Assembly: GCA_964655355.1 (NCBI GenBank) | Contig: CAZZMD010000003.1 | Span: 1-64,000 of the forward strand | Direction of reading: 5' to 3' | DNA: 64,000 bases | DNA from: CALGDE01 sp964655355 | GTDB lineage: Bacteria > Cyanobacteriota > Cyanobacteriia > CACIAM-69d | Part shown: one piece after another, positions 8,598 to 17,819 of the stretch | Layout of the letters: every line of letters starts with the position of its first letter | How positions within the stretch are numbered: the first letter of the stretch is position 1 | Made by a program: the position numbers and the translations under genes | Notes under the pieces: model-generated | Told to the model about the DNA's origin: nothing | What the model saw: the letters and a program-made list of their open reading frames with translations, nothing else | Database searches by the model: none

Positions 8598-8785
8598 GCA
8601 TTCATCTGGAGAGGCTGACCACTATCGAGCCTCTCCCAGAGCCTGCACAGTTTTGAATCTTCGCCCTTCTATCCCATCTTCCCAGCCTCCGATCAAGGTT
8701 GGGACAGTCTCCGCATGACTGACAACAGCAGCGATCGCCCCAGCGATTACCCCTTCAAATCGCCCCCACTTCAGGAGTTAATATT

Positions 8786-9463
8786 ATGGCTTTCTTCGAC
8801 TTTGGTCCCGGTCCTGATGCGGTATCGTTAACCCCCAGCCAACGGGGTCCCGCCGGCACCCGTGGCTTAGGTGGCAATGACTTCTTAAATGGCACCAACG
8901 AGTCTGACATCCTTTTCGGCAACCAGAATGACGACACATTAGTCGGCAATGACGGCGATGATTTCCTCTTTGGAGGACGGGATAATGATGTCCTCAATGG
9001 GTTGTCTGGAGCGGACTTAATTGCGGGTAACCGTGGCAATGATCAGCTCATTGGCGACATTGGTAACGATGTGCTTTTTGGAGGTCGAGAAAATGACCTG
9101 CTCATTGGTGGAGAAGGGGACGATATTTTGGCCGGAGACTTAGGAACCGACACCTTAATTGGTGGTTCTGGAGTAGACACTTTTGTTCTACGGGTCGACG
9201 AAGCTTTTGCTTCAGTCACCGATGCCGATATCATTGTCGACCTCGATATCCGAGGCGGCGACTTTATCGCAGCCAGCGAGCGACGCGACCTATTTTTCGA
9301 CAGCGGCGTTGATCTCTCCAACGTACTCGGCATTGGGCAAAGTGATGTCAACGATACGATTGTCAGGGTCGGCGGCTTCTCGGGACCGATTGTCGGCATC
9401 ATTTTGGACACCAACGAACAGGATGTAGCGATCGCCTTCGCCGAAGGTCCACAGATTATCTAG
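8786..9463 (+). CDS. RTX (hemolysin-type calcium-binding repeat) protein
   Basis: A 225-residue protein with AGGAG 8 bases before its ATG. Residues 25-125 are about ten glycine/aspartate nonapeptides of GGxGxDxLx type (GNDFLNG, GDDFLFGGRDNDVLNG, GNDVLFGGREND...). These fold as a parallel beta-roll that binds Ca2+. The C-terminal 90 residues resemble the conserved tail of cyanobacterial RTX proteins (DTFVLR...DADIIVDLDI), likely a type I secretion signal. No signal peptide is present, as expected for type I export. It is short and lacks an enzymatic domain. A 14-bp tandem duplication spans its stop codon. Confidence 0.85.
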   Translation: MAFFDFGPGPDAVSLTPSQRGPAGTRGLGGNDFLNGTNESDILFGNQNDDTLVGNDGDDFLFGGRDNDVLNGLSGADLIAGNRGNDQLIGDIGNDVLFGGRENDLLIGGEGDDILAGDLGTDTLIGGSGVDTFVLRVDEAFASVTDADIIVDLDIRGGDFIAASERRDLFFDSGVDLSNVLGIGQSDVNDTIVRVGGFSGPIVGIILDTNEQDVAIAFAEGPQII

Positions 9464-9482
9464 AACAAATTATTTAGGACAA
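9455..9482. repeat. 14-bp tandem duplication across a stop codon
   Basis: ATTATCTAGAACAA (9455-9468) is followed directly by ATTATTTAGGACAA (9469-9482). The first copy contains the TAG stop of the RTX gene. The second copy contains the stop of the convergent decarboxylase gene (TAA, complement of 9470-9472). The two copies differ at two positions. Confidence 0.75.
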
Positions 9483-10951
9483 GTTTCTATCACTTGAATA
9501 GTTTGGAACTCCGAATCTGAAACTCCGCTCAACTCACCACCGATCGCCCAAATGGTTTTCAAATAATCAAGGGTATCGGTGGTGATTTTTTCTCCCGGCA
9601 TTAGGATAGGAATGCCCGGTGGATAAGGACAAATCCATTCGGCGCAAATTTGCCCCATTGCATCGTCAATAGCAATAGCTTGTTTCGGTGAAAACCAAGC
9701 CTCCCGAGGGGTTAATACCATTTCTGAAAAGGCAGAGAGGGATTGGGACTGCAATGTTGAGACGTCTAGCGTGTCAGGCGCAGGTGGCAGCGATCGCAGG
9801 GTCTGAACCAGCATTTGAATCGCGTTGGGTTGAGTTTGAGGCGTAATCACCAACCCGATCGCCCCAGGATCGCCAATTTCAACCGCAATCCCCTGGCTAT
9901 CTAAGTAGTCGTCCAGCGCATAGCCACTCCATCCCAAGGCTGTCCCACTAATCACCACTCGGGTGGGATCCTGATGGCGATGCTGGAGAACGATGAATTT
10001 TGGCATTTGGTCGAGGCGATCGCGCAAATCTCGCGCCAGGTTCAACGCCCGCTGCCAATCCCCATGCCCGTGCTTTTGTAGGTGCGATCGCGCCACATCC
10101 AAAGATGTCATTAACAAATAGCTGGGGCTAGAACTTTGCAGCAGACGCAAACTATCCCCCAGGCTAGTTTTTAGAGTTTTCAGACTATCCGTCGAGCCTT
10201 GCCAATGAAGAAACGCTGACTGGGTCAAGGATCCGAGGGTTTTATGGGCAGACTGGATCACGATATCCGCCCCCGCTGCCAAGGCCGACTGGGGTAAATC
10301 CGGGTGCGCCATAAAATGTCCCCCGTGAGCTTCGTCGACAATCAACGGAATACCGCGCTGATGGCAATAATCGGCGATCGCCCCCACATCGCTGGTGGTG
10401 CCGTAATAGGTAGGAGAGACAATACAAACCGCGCAGGTATCAGGATTGGCATCGAGAGCCTGGGCGATCGCCTCGGGCGTCACATGGGTCGCGATCGCCC
10501 AAACATCATTGATTTCTGGCTGCACCCACGCCGGCTCCAGACCACTCAACACAAGCCCCGTCAGAATAGATTGGTGGGCATTGCGACCAATGATGATTTT
10601 TTGGCGATCGCTAGGATTAATACGAGAGACCGCCAGGAGGGCCGCTTGAAGCCCCACGGTGCTGCCATTCACCAAAAACCAAGACTGATCCGCCCCAAAG
10701 GTCTGCGCCGCTAAAATCTGCGCCTCGGCGATCGCCCCGGAAGGCACCGCCAAATTATCCAACCCCTCCAACTCCGTTAGATCATCCAGAAACGCCGATC
10801 CCCAGCGATCGCCCAGGGGATCAAACCCAACCCCTTGATGACCCGGCACATAAAATCTTGCCCGGAGCGATCGCACTTTCTCGAAAACCGCCGTCGCCAA
10901 AGGCAATTCCCGCCGGGCGATCGCCCAATCGTCCCCAGTCCATCCCTCCAT
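9470..10951 (-). CDS. Orn/Lys/Arg-family decarboxylase (aminotransferase fold I)
   Basis: The start is set at ATG 10951 (MEGWTGDDWAIARRELP), with GGGGGGA about 6 bases upstream. Longer versions to 11140 would run into pdhA. The 493-residue PLP enzyme has the family N-terminus RFYVPGHQGVGFDP, the cofactor region VNGSTVGLQAALLA, the metal-free aspartate IVDEAHGGHF and the Schiff-base lysine in QSAHKTLGSLTQSA. Relatives act on arginine, lysine or ornithine to start polyamine synthesis. This short form lacks the wing domain of inducible enterobacterial enzymes and resembles the Bacillus SpeA/YaaO type. Substrate cannot be told from sequence. Confidence 0.82.
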   Translation of the reverse strand: MEGWTGDDWAIARRELPLATAVFEKVRSLRARFYVPGHQGVGFDPLGDRWGSAFLDDLTELEGLDNLAVPSGAIAEAQILAAQTFGADQSWFLVNGSTVGLQAALLAVSRINPSDRQKIIIGRNAHQSILTGLVLSGLEPAWVQPEINDVWAIATHVTPEAIAQALDANPDTCAVCIVSPTYYGTTSDVGAIADYCHQRGIPLIVDEAHGGHFMAHPDLPQSALAAGADIVIQSAHKTLGSLTQSAFLHWQGSTDSLKTLKTSLGDSLRLLQSSSPSYLLMTSLDVARSHLQKHGHGDWQRALNLARDLRDRLDQMPKFIVLQHRHQDPTRVVISGTALGWSGYALDDYLDSQGIAVEIGDPGAIGLVITPQTQPNAIQMLVQTLRSLPPAPDTLDVSTLQSQSLSAFSEMVLTPREAWFSPKQAIAIDDAMGQICAEWICPYPPGIPILMPGEKITTDTLDYLKTIWAIGGELSGVSDSEFQTIQVIETCPK

Positions 10952-11112
10952 ACCCATTCCCCCCGTGGCGCGCGCTATTTCCCTGCATCGTTTGTACGCA
11001 CCGTTGTCAGCGTTCCAGGGTATCCTAGTTAGGCTTAAAAGCTCGACCCAGAATTCAGTCCCTTTTTCGGGCCGCCGCATCTGGGCCAGCGACAAAACCC
11101 ATACCCTTAAGC

Positions 11113-12147
11113 ATGGCAGAACAACGCGTACTTCCCTCAAATCCTCCCGCCCGCGCTACCGTAAGCCGCGAGGAAGGCCTAATGCTCTATGAAGACATGG
11201 TGTTGGGCCGCACCTTTGAAGACAAGTGCGCCGAGATGTACTATCGCGGCAAAATGTTTGGCTTCGTCCACCTCTACAACGGACAGGAAGCCGTTTCCAC
11301 CGGTGTTATCCGCGCCATGCGCCGGGACGAAGATTACGTCGGCAGCACCTATCGAGACCACGTCCATGCTCTGAGCGCTGGAGTCTCGGCCCGCGAAGTC
11401 ATGGCGGAACTATTCGGCAAAGTCACCGGTTGCAGCAAGGGGCGCGGTGGCTCCATGCACCTATTCTCCGAACCCCATAATTTACTGGGGGGATACGCCT
11501 TTATCGCCGAAGGCATTCCCGTCGCCACCGGCGTTGCCTTCCAAACCAAATACCGCCGGGAAGCCTTGGGGAATGCGAACTCTGACCAAGTCACCGCCTG
11601 CTTCTTCGGGGACGGTGCCGCCAATAACGGCCAGTTTTTTGAATGCCTAAACATGGCGGCCCTGTGGAAGCTGCCGATTATTTTTGTGGTGGAGAACAAC
11701 CGCTGGGCGATCGGCATGGCCCACGAGCGGGCAACCTCCGTTCCTGAGATTTACACCAAGGGTGCCGCCTTCGGGATGCCCGGCGTGGAAGTGGACGGGA
11801 TGGATGTATTGGCGGTTCGGGGAGCAGCTCAAGAAGCGATCGCCCGAGCCCGTGCGGGGGAAGGACCGACCTTGATTGAAGCCCTAACCTATCGTTTCCG
11901 GGGGCATTCCTTGGCCGACCCCGATGAACTGCGGTCCAAGGAAGAAAAAGACATCTGGCAAAGTCGCGATCCCATCATCCGCTTTAAAAAGGACTTGTTG
12001 GAAGGCAATTTAGCAACGGAAGAAGAGCTAAAGGCGATCGACAAGAAAATCCAAGCGGAAGTGGAAGACGCGGTGAAGTTTGGTCTAGAAAGCCCCGAAC
12101 CCGACGCCGCCGACCTCTACAAATATGTGTTTGCGGAGGATGAGTAG
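11113..12147 (+). CDS. pdhA: Pyruvate dehydrogenase E1 component, alpha subunit
   Basis: A 344-residue protein from ATG 11113. It carries the thiamine diphosphate motif GDGAANNGQFFECLNMAALW...VVENN, the phosphorylation-loop-like YRFRGHSLADPDELR and the substrate-loop YRDHVHALSAG. It forms the alpha2-beta2 E1 that decarboxylates pyruvate and passes the acetyl group to E2. Length matches cyanobacterial and plastid PdhA. As in other cyanobacteria, pdhB and E2 are not adjacent. It diverges from the decarboxylase gene, with about 160 bases between starts, and ends at a strong terminator. Confidence 0.95.
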   Translation: MAEQRVLPSNPPARATVSREEGLMLYEDMVLGRTFEDKCAEMYYRGKMFGFVHLYNGQEAVSTGVIRAMRRDEDYVGSTYRDHVHALSAGVSAREVMAELFGKVTGCSKGRGGSMHLFSEPHNLLGGYAFIAEGIPVATGVAFQTKYRREALGNANSDQVTACFFGDGAANNGQFFECLNMAALWKLPIIFVVENNRWAIGMAHERATSVPEIYTKGAAFGMPGVEVDGMDVLAVRGAAQEAIARARAGEGPTLIEALTYRFRGHSLADPDELRSKEEKDIWQSRDPIIRFKKDLLEGNLATEEELKAIDKKIQAEVEDAVKFGLESPEPDAADLYKYVFAEDE

Positions 12148-12208
12148 CCACTAACTCGCTAACCTGGCCCATTGCTGGCGTAACCCACAACGCCATGGTG
12201 TGGAATTT

Positions 12209-12244
12209 AAAGCCGTCGGAGTATTGAATAACTCCGACGGCTTT
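12209..12244. terminator. Strong rho-independent terminator after pdhA
   Basis: AAAGCCGTCGGAGT (12209-12222) pairs perfectly over 14 bases with ACTCCGACGGCTTT (12231-12244) around an 8-base loop. A short T-rich end follows on the plus strand and an A-rich flank precedes it, so it could also work leftward. It is about 60 bases after the pdhA stop. Confidence 0.85.
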
Positions 12245-12689
12245 ATTGTGGGGCGATGCACCTGGCCGGTTTGAGGGTCTAGGGGGAAGCGTAGGACGGG
12301 CGATCGCCTCACCTCTATTACTGGGCTCCCTTTGTCCTCACCGGCAATAGTTGGTAGCGATCGCCCTTAAAAATTTCCCTAAGCTAATCTGGGATAGCCC
12401 TTCCTCGCCCCCATCAGGGGATGGGGCGGCTCTTCTCCCTTTCTGTCTTTTTGCGAGAGAGCCAATGGCTGAATGATACAAGCAAGCCTAGAAGCTGAGG
12501 CTGTCAGATTGGAATCAGGCGGATTTCTGGCGACGTGCTCGTATAGATACATTGAAGAGGCTGGATCGGTGACTCAATTTAGCGAACCGACTTTTGGGAA
12601 GGATTAAATTGAGAGCGATCGGGGTCGTGGCGGGGCAAGGGATCAAAAATCACCAGTGGATTGCATTTTATCGAGTCTAGACAAGATTA
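12245..12689. other. Spacer before the large sensor gene
   Basis: About 445 bases with no gene-like frame. It is GC-rich at the left and AT-richer near the right, where the sensor gene promoter should be. I see no recognisable operator. Confidence 0.4.
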
Positions 12690-15600
12690 ATGAATAAGTC
12701 TCTCTCAGGGCAGCAACGGAATCGTTTACCCTCTTGGGTCATTGTTGGGGTCATCGCCACTTGTGCCACGCCATTTCTACTACAGCTTCTTGGTGTGGAT
12801 TTTGGTTCCCCATTCGAGGCACTTCCACCCCTAGAGGGACTATCATCTGCCAAAGCAAGTGATGCTCTCCATAATCACTTAAGTGGTAGTTTTGTCCATA
12901 CTATTTTGGAATGGAGTGCATCCTGTACTGCAGTTTTCACGATTATCCTTGCCTTCACCTATTTCCGAATTCAGCGGGATTTTACAACGCCTATTTTGGG
13001 AGTTGCCTTGTTTTGTGCAGGCATGATGGACGCCTTTCATACCTTAGCGGCTGACCGCCTCATTGAAGGAGTTGCTGACACTCAGAATCTTATTCCCTTT
13101 ACCTGGGCTATCTGTCGGTTATTCAATGCGTTGATCATGATCATAGGTGTAGCAACACTATTGATTTTGAAGCCGCAACGCTTTCAGCGTAGTTCTAAGC
13201 TCATATTTGTAGTGAGTGGCATATTTGGTGTTATTGCCTATGGCATTGTCTGGTTTTGTGCGACCAGTAGCACCTTGCCTGAGACGATGTTTCCCAATGC
13301 GTTGATTACCCGACCTTGGGATGTGGTGCCACTACTGCTATTTCTTGGGGCTGGGTTTGTTGTTTATCCTCTGCTTGATCGACGTCATCCCAGCTTATTT
13401 TCTCATGCTCTAATTGTTAGCACAATCCCCAATGTCATTACACAGTTGCATATGGCATTTGGCTCCCAAGAGTTGTTCGACAGTAATTTCAATATTGCTC
13501 ATTTTCTGAAGATAATTGCCTATCTTGTTCCTCTCGTAGGATTGGTTTTGGACTACAACTATACCTATAGAAATGCAAACGATATCAACAAAGAACTCAA
13601 TGTAACCATTGAGAAGCAAAGAAAGACCTCTCAAGAGCTAATCGACTCCAAGACAAAATTACAGGTCGTCAATAAAGAGTTATATGCTTCAATGCAAGCT
13701 GCGGAAGCTGCCAATCAATCAAAAAGTGCTTTCCTGGCTAATATGAGCCATGAGATTCGCACGCCCATGAATGCAATCCTGGGATTGAGCTTCCTCGCTC
13801 TACAGTCTGATTTAAATCCTAAGCAGTCAGACTATTTACTCAAAATTGAATCTGCGGGCCAGTCCTTACTCCGTCTCATTAATGACATCCTTGATTTCTC
13901 AAAAATTGAAGCAGGGAAAATGGAGTTGGAGATTATCGATTTTGATATTGAGAGAGTGCTTGAAAATGTGGCGAATATTGTCAATTTAAAAGCAGAAGAG
14001 AAAGGGCTTTTGTTTTTGTCCGAGGTGTCAGGGGATGTTCCTCGCTATCTACGGGGTGATCCGCTTCGACTGGAACAAATCTTGCTGAATCTCTCCAGCA
14101 ATGCAATCAAGTTTACGGATGAGGGAGAGGTTGTTATTCGAGCCACTCTAGATCCGAATGGCGATGGTGAGAAAGGCGATCGCATTGGTTTATATTTCTC
14201 TGTCCGAGATACCGGTATTGGGCTGACGGAAGAGCAGATGGCGAAACTCTTTAAATCGTTTAGCCAAGCTGATGAATCAACAACCCGTAAATATGGTGGG
14301 ACAGGATTGGGGCTGGCGATCTGCAAGTCACTGACCACCCTGATGGATGGGAAGATTTGGGTCGAGAGCACGGTCGGTCAAGGCAGCAATTTTCAATTTA
14401 CTGCGATGTTACTACCGGCAGAGGACGCCCCTGAAGCTGATATTGATGTCCCCGTTAACCTTCATGGGCTCAAGGTTTTAGTTACGGATAATAATTCAAC
14501 AGCACGGGAGATTTTTCAGAATACCCTTGAGTCTTTCTCCTTTCAGGTGACAACCGTTGAATCTGGGGAAAAAGCGCTGGAGCGGCTGAGTGATCCTGAG
14601 GAACACTATGACCTGGTTCTTATGGATTGGATGATGCCGAATGGTCTCGATGGTATTGAAACCATTCAGAAGATTCGCAATCTATCCACCTCAGATCGCA
14701 AGCCCCGCAGCATTTTAATAACAGGCTGTGCCCAGGGAGAAGTGAAAGAAAAAGCGCTCTCAGCGGGGGCAGATGATTGCTTATTTAAACCGGTCAGGCG
14801 CTCGGTTTTATTCGACACGATCGCCCAGGTTTGTCACGCCCACTCAACCGAATCGACTGATATGGAGTCTCGTGCATCAACATCAGGTGCAACATCAGGC
14901 ATGTTTAATACCTTGTTGACCGGTATGTCTGTCTTACTGGTTGAGGATAATGATATTAACCAGCAGATTGCTAAGGAATTACTGTTAGGGGCTGGCATCA
15001 AAATTGATGTTGCCAATAACGGATTGGAAGCCTTTGAAGCCGTGCAGAAACAGGACTACGACGCTGTCCTAATGGATATCCAGATGCCCGTTCTGGATGG
15101 GCTGGAGGCGACCCGTCGTATTCGTGCCCTGGGAGAGCCTCGCTTTACGGATCTACCCATTGTGGCAATGACAGCTCACGCGATGATTGGCGATCGCCAG
15201 TTGAGCTTACAAGCCGGTATGAATGATCATGTCACCAAGCCCATTAATCCCCAGGAGTTATGGAAAACCCTTGAGCGTTGGGGAAGACGCACTCAGCGTG
15301 CCAATACTCCATCTCCTACTCCATCTCCAATGAACGCCGCCATGACGCCGGTGGAAACTGCCCCGGTAAAGCTTGTAAAGCCTGTAAAGACTAACGCCAC
15401 GATCGCCAAAGACGGGGAATGGCCCGCCCTTGCGGGGATCGATATTGCTGAGGGGCTCGGCCGCTTGGGGGGCAACTCTCAGGTCTATCGACGTATTTTG
15501 AAAAGCGTTGTGCGGGATCAAAAGGGTGCCGCTGGAGAAATCCATCAAGCTCTGAATCAGTCAGATTATCGAACGGCCGCTAACCTGGTTCACACGATTT

Positions 15601-17282
15601 GCGGCATCTCGGGCAATATTGGTGCCACAGACCTCTTCAAATCAGCACGGGCCTTAGAAACCGTCCTGCGCCAGGAACCACCGGAACAAGAGGATGCGAT
15701 CGCGCCCTTGCTGGCCAATTTTGATAACGCTTTTGAAATCGTACTCACCAGCTTGCGGACGTTAGACCAAAGCGACAATAACCAAAGCAACAATAATCAA
15801 AGCGCCAATGGAAATGGCGAGAAGCGTACCTTAGTGATTGACTCCGCTCCCGCTCCAGCCCCTCCCCCTCAAAACTCGCAGCCGAGAATTACCCCACCCC
15901 TCAGCATTGCCGAAATCCTGCAGTCCTCTCCCTCAGTTCTGTCGCTCAACACTCGGGAAAATAGTCTCCCAACTCAACGCATCAAACCGACCATTTTTCG
16001 TCCCGTGGGCGATCCCTATGATGGGGTGACCCTCACCCAGCAATTGGACGAGCTTGCGTCTCTTCTATATAACGATCTCGGCGAAGCACTGAACCGACTC
16101 GATGACATTGCCTCAGAGCTGAAAGGTACATCGTACTGGACATCTTTCACGAGGTTGCAAGACGCAGTGTTGGACTTTGAGATTGACGTCGCGTTGCGCC
16201 AACTTAGAAATCTCCAGCAGAAAGTTGATCAACATCAGACCGGTCACAATCGAGAGGCTCGAATTCTCGTCGTAGACGATAGCCCGCAAAATATTCATGC
16301 TTTGTTAGAAACCCTACGGCATGACTATGCTGTGACGGCCGCCAAGGATGGCCGCAACGCTTTAGCGATCGCAGCCCGTAATCCTCAGCCATCGCTCATC
16401 TTGCTCGATGTCATCATGCCGGACTTCAACGGCTATGAGGTTTGCAAAGAGCTCAAGGCCAATCCCCAGACAGCCAACATCCCCATCATTTTCGTGACAT
16501 CCCTCGACGATGCGGCCGATGAAACCAAGGGATTTGAGCTTGGTGCCGTCGATTTTATTACCAAGCCCATCAGTCCATCCATCGTCAAAGCTCGCGTTAG
16601 ATCCCAACTTGAAATACAACGACTGTGTGAAGATTTGCGGGTCGCCAAAGAACAATCTGAAGGGCTGCTGCTCAATATTTTGCCGGCGCCGATCGCGTCA
16701 CGATTGAAAGATGATCGGCGGGACTTGGCTCGCAGCTTCGACGACGTGACCATCCTCTTCGCTGACTTGGTGGGCTTCACAACATTAGCGTCTGACTTGA
16801 GTCCAGAGGCGCTCGTGACGCTACTGGATGAATTTTTTTCAGATTTAGATCGACTTAGTGATCAACATCATCTCGAGAAAATCAAAACCATCGGTGATGC
16901 TTACATGGTTGCGGGGGGAGTCCCCATTCCGAATGCTGATTCAGCCGCATCGGTTGCAGCCATGGCACTCGCGATCCTCGATTCGATCAAAGCATTTAAT
17001 CAAAGGCATGATCTACAGCTCACCATCCGTATGGGGATGAATACGGGTCCGGTTGTGGCGGGTGTGATCGGCCATAAAAAGTTTGCCTACGATTTATGGG
17101 GGCAATCGGTGAACCTCGCAAATCGGATGGAGTCCCATGGTGAGCCCGGTCGGATCCAAGTGTCGGAATCCACGTTTGCTCTCTTGCGCGATCGCTTCCG
17201 TTTCGAGCGACGCGGGCAAATTTCGGTGAAAGGCTGTGGAGAGGTGACCACTTACTGGTTATTAGGACATAACACCGTGTAA
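12690..17282 (+). CDS. Giant hybrid histidine kinase with three REC domains, Hpt and adenylate cyclase
   Basis: A 1530-residue membrane sensor. Residues 15-290: seven or eight membrane helices with a MASE3-like signature (GMMDAFHTLA). Residues 345-415: HisKA with H354 in SHEIRTPMN. Residues 455-580: HATPase (NAIKFT, DTGIGL, GGTGLGLAI). Residues 595-715: REC1, whose acidic pocket reads TDNN, not DDN. Residues 745-865: intact REC2 (VEDN, LMDIQMP, TKPI). About residue 968: Hpt histidine in LVHTICGISGNIGA. Residues 1190-1310: REC3 (VVDDS, LLDVIMP). Residues 1340-1525: class III cyclase with metal Asp in FADLVGFT and GDAYM, and the adenine-selecting pair Lys (EKIKTIGD) and Asp (YDLWG), so it should make cAMP. 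Stimulus unknown. Confidence 0.9.
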   Translation: MNKSLSGQQRNRLPSWVIVGVIATCATPFLLQLLGVDFGSPFEALPPLEGLSSAKASDALHNHLSGSFVHTILEWSASCTAVFTIILAFTYFRIQRDFTTPILGVALFCAGMMDAFHTLAADRLIEGVADTQNLIPFTWAICRLFNALIMIIGVATLLILKPQRFQRSSKLIFVVSGIFGVIAYGIVWFCATSSTLPETMFPNALITRPWDVVPLLLFLGAGFVVYPLLDRRHPSLFSHALIVSTIPNVITQLHMAFGSQELFDSNFNIAHFLKIIAYLVPLVGLVLDYNYTYRNANDINKELNVTIEKQRKTSQELIDSKTKLQVVNKELYASMQAAEAANQSKSAFLANMSHEIRTPMNAILGLSFLALQSDLNPKQSDYLLKIESAGQSLLRLINDILDFSKIEAGKMELEIIDFDIERVLENVANIVNLKAEEKGLLFLSEVSGDVPRYLRGDPLRLEQILLNLSSNAIKFTDEGEVVIRATLDPNGDGEKGDRIGLYFSVRDTGIGLTEEQMAKLFKSFSQADESTTRKYGGTGLGLAICKSLTTLMDGKIWVESTVGQGSNFQFTAMLLPAEDAPEADIDVPVNLHGLKVLVTDNNSTAREIFQNTLESFSFQVTTVESGEKALERLSDPEEHYDLVLMDWMMPNGLDGIETIQKIRNLSTSDRKPRSILITGCAQGEVKEKALSAGADDCLFKPVRRSVLFDTIAQVCHAHSTESTDMESRASTSGATSGMFNTLLTGMSVLLVEDNDINQQIAKELLLGAGIKIDVANNGLEAFEAVQKQDYDAVLMDIQMPVLDGLEATRRIRALGEPRFTDLPIVAMTAHAMIGDRQLSLQAGMNDHVTKPINPQELWKTLERWGRRTQRANTPSPTPSPMNAAMTPVETAPVKLVKPVKTNATIAKDGEWPALAGIDIAEGLGRLGGNSQVYRRILKSVVRDQKGAAGEIHQALNQSDYRTAANLVHTICGISGNIGATDLFKSARALETVLRQEPPEQEDAIAPLLANFDNAFEIVLTSLRTLDQSDNNQSNNNQSANGNGEKRTLVIDSAPAPAPPPQNSQPRITPPLSIAEILQSSPSVLSLNTRENSLPTQRIKPTIFRPVGDPYDGVTLTQQLDELASLLYNDLGEALNRLDDIASELKGTSYWTSFTRLQDAVLDFEIDVALRQLRNLQQKVDQHQTGHNREARILVVDDSPQNIHALLETLRHDYAVTAAKDGRNALAIAARNPQPSLILLDVIMPDFNGYEVCKELKANPQTANIPIIFVTSLDDAADETKGFELGAVDFITKPISPSIVKARVRSQLEIQRLCEDLRVAKEQSEGLLLNILPAPIASRLKDDRRDLARSFDDVTILFADLVGFTTLASDLSPEALVTLLDEFFSDLDRLSDQHHLEKIKTIGDAYMVAGGVPIPNADSAASVAAMALAILDSIKAFNQRHDLQLTIRMGMNTGPVVAGVIGHKKFAYDLWGQSVNLANRMESHGEPGRIQVSESTFALLRDRFRFERRGQISVKGCGEVTTYWLLGHNTV

Positions 17283-17310
17283 GTCGTGATTTTTATAAGT
17301 CGTGATTTTT
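17280..17310. repeat. 15-bp duplication spanning the sensor stop codon
   Basis: TAAGTCGTGATTTTT occurs at 17280-17294 and again, perfectly, at 17296-17310 (period 16). The TAA of the first copy is the stop codon of the 1530-residue sensor. Confidence 0.85.
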
Positions 17311-17312
17311 AA

Positions 17313-17819
17313 ATGATGATGAGGCGATCGCCCCCTCAAATCTTCCTAAATGGCGATCGCACCCGTTCCCCATCAAGCCCAGCCCTCCGAATTTGGGGAC
17401 TGACTCACAGGTTTGTTCTCACAGGTTTGTTGGTTATTTTTTTGGTATCCGGGGGGCAGATTTCAGGCTATATTTTTGGCGATCGTTCAGTTGCAATATT
17501 TGCCCCCCAACTCACCTCAGCCATGGCAATTCTTCTTACCTACGACACCACCGCCGGTGTCAACCCACCCGTTGCCGGGAATCTGGCTGCCGGTGTGACC
17601 AGCACGTTTTCCTTTGGAGCGGGATTGGGTTTCACGTTTGCTGGAAACGATTTCGCGGGCGGTGACGGTTGGCAAGCGAACAATTCGGCTGCAGTGCGGC
17701 GGCCGCTGGAGATTTCTTTAGCTGGACCTTTTCCTCAACCCAGCCTTACGATTTCACAACGCTGGATATCGCCTACTCTGGCAGTGCTGGAGGAAACGGG
17801 CCACAAGCAATTCAAATAG
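17313..17819 (+). pseudogene. 5' part of an RTX protein gene, out of frame with its 3' part
   Basis: The frame encodes LLTYDTTAGVNPPVAGN...GFTFAGNDFAGGDGWQANNSA, the start of a secreted beta-rich domain. It then runs off into unrelated sequence after about 17690. The continuation (AAAAGDFFSWTF...) is in the next frame, as if one base had been lost in the GC-rich stretch 17688-17705. The ORF begins at ATG 17313 but the likelier start is ATG 17523 (MAILLTYDTTAG); neither has a good ribosome binding site. Either the gene is broken, or the read has an error, or recoding occurs. Confidence 0.6.

Noticed and set aside
10955..11140. N-terminal extension of the decarboxylase
   Set aside because: It would overlap the start of pdhA, and its residues do not look like the family; the start at 10951 has a better ribosome binding site.
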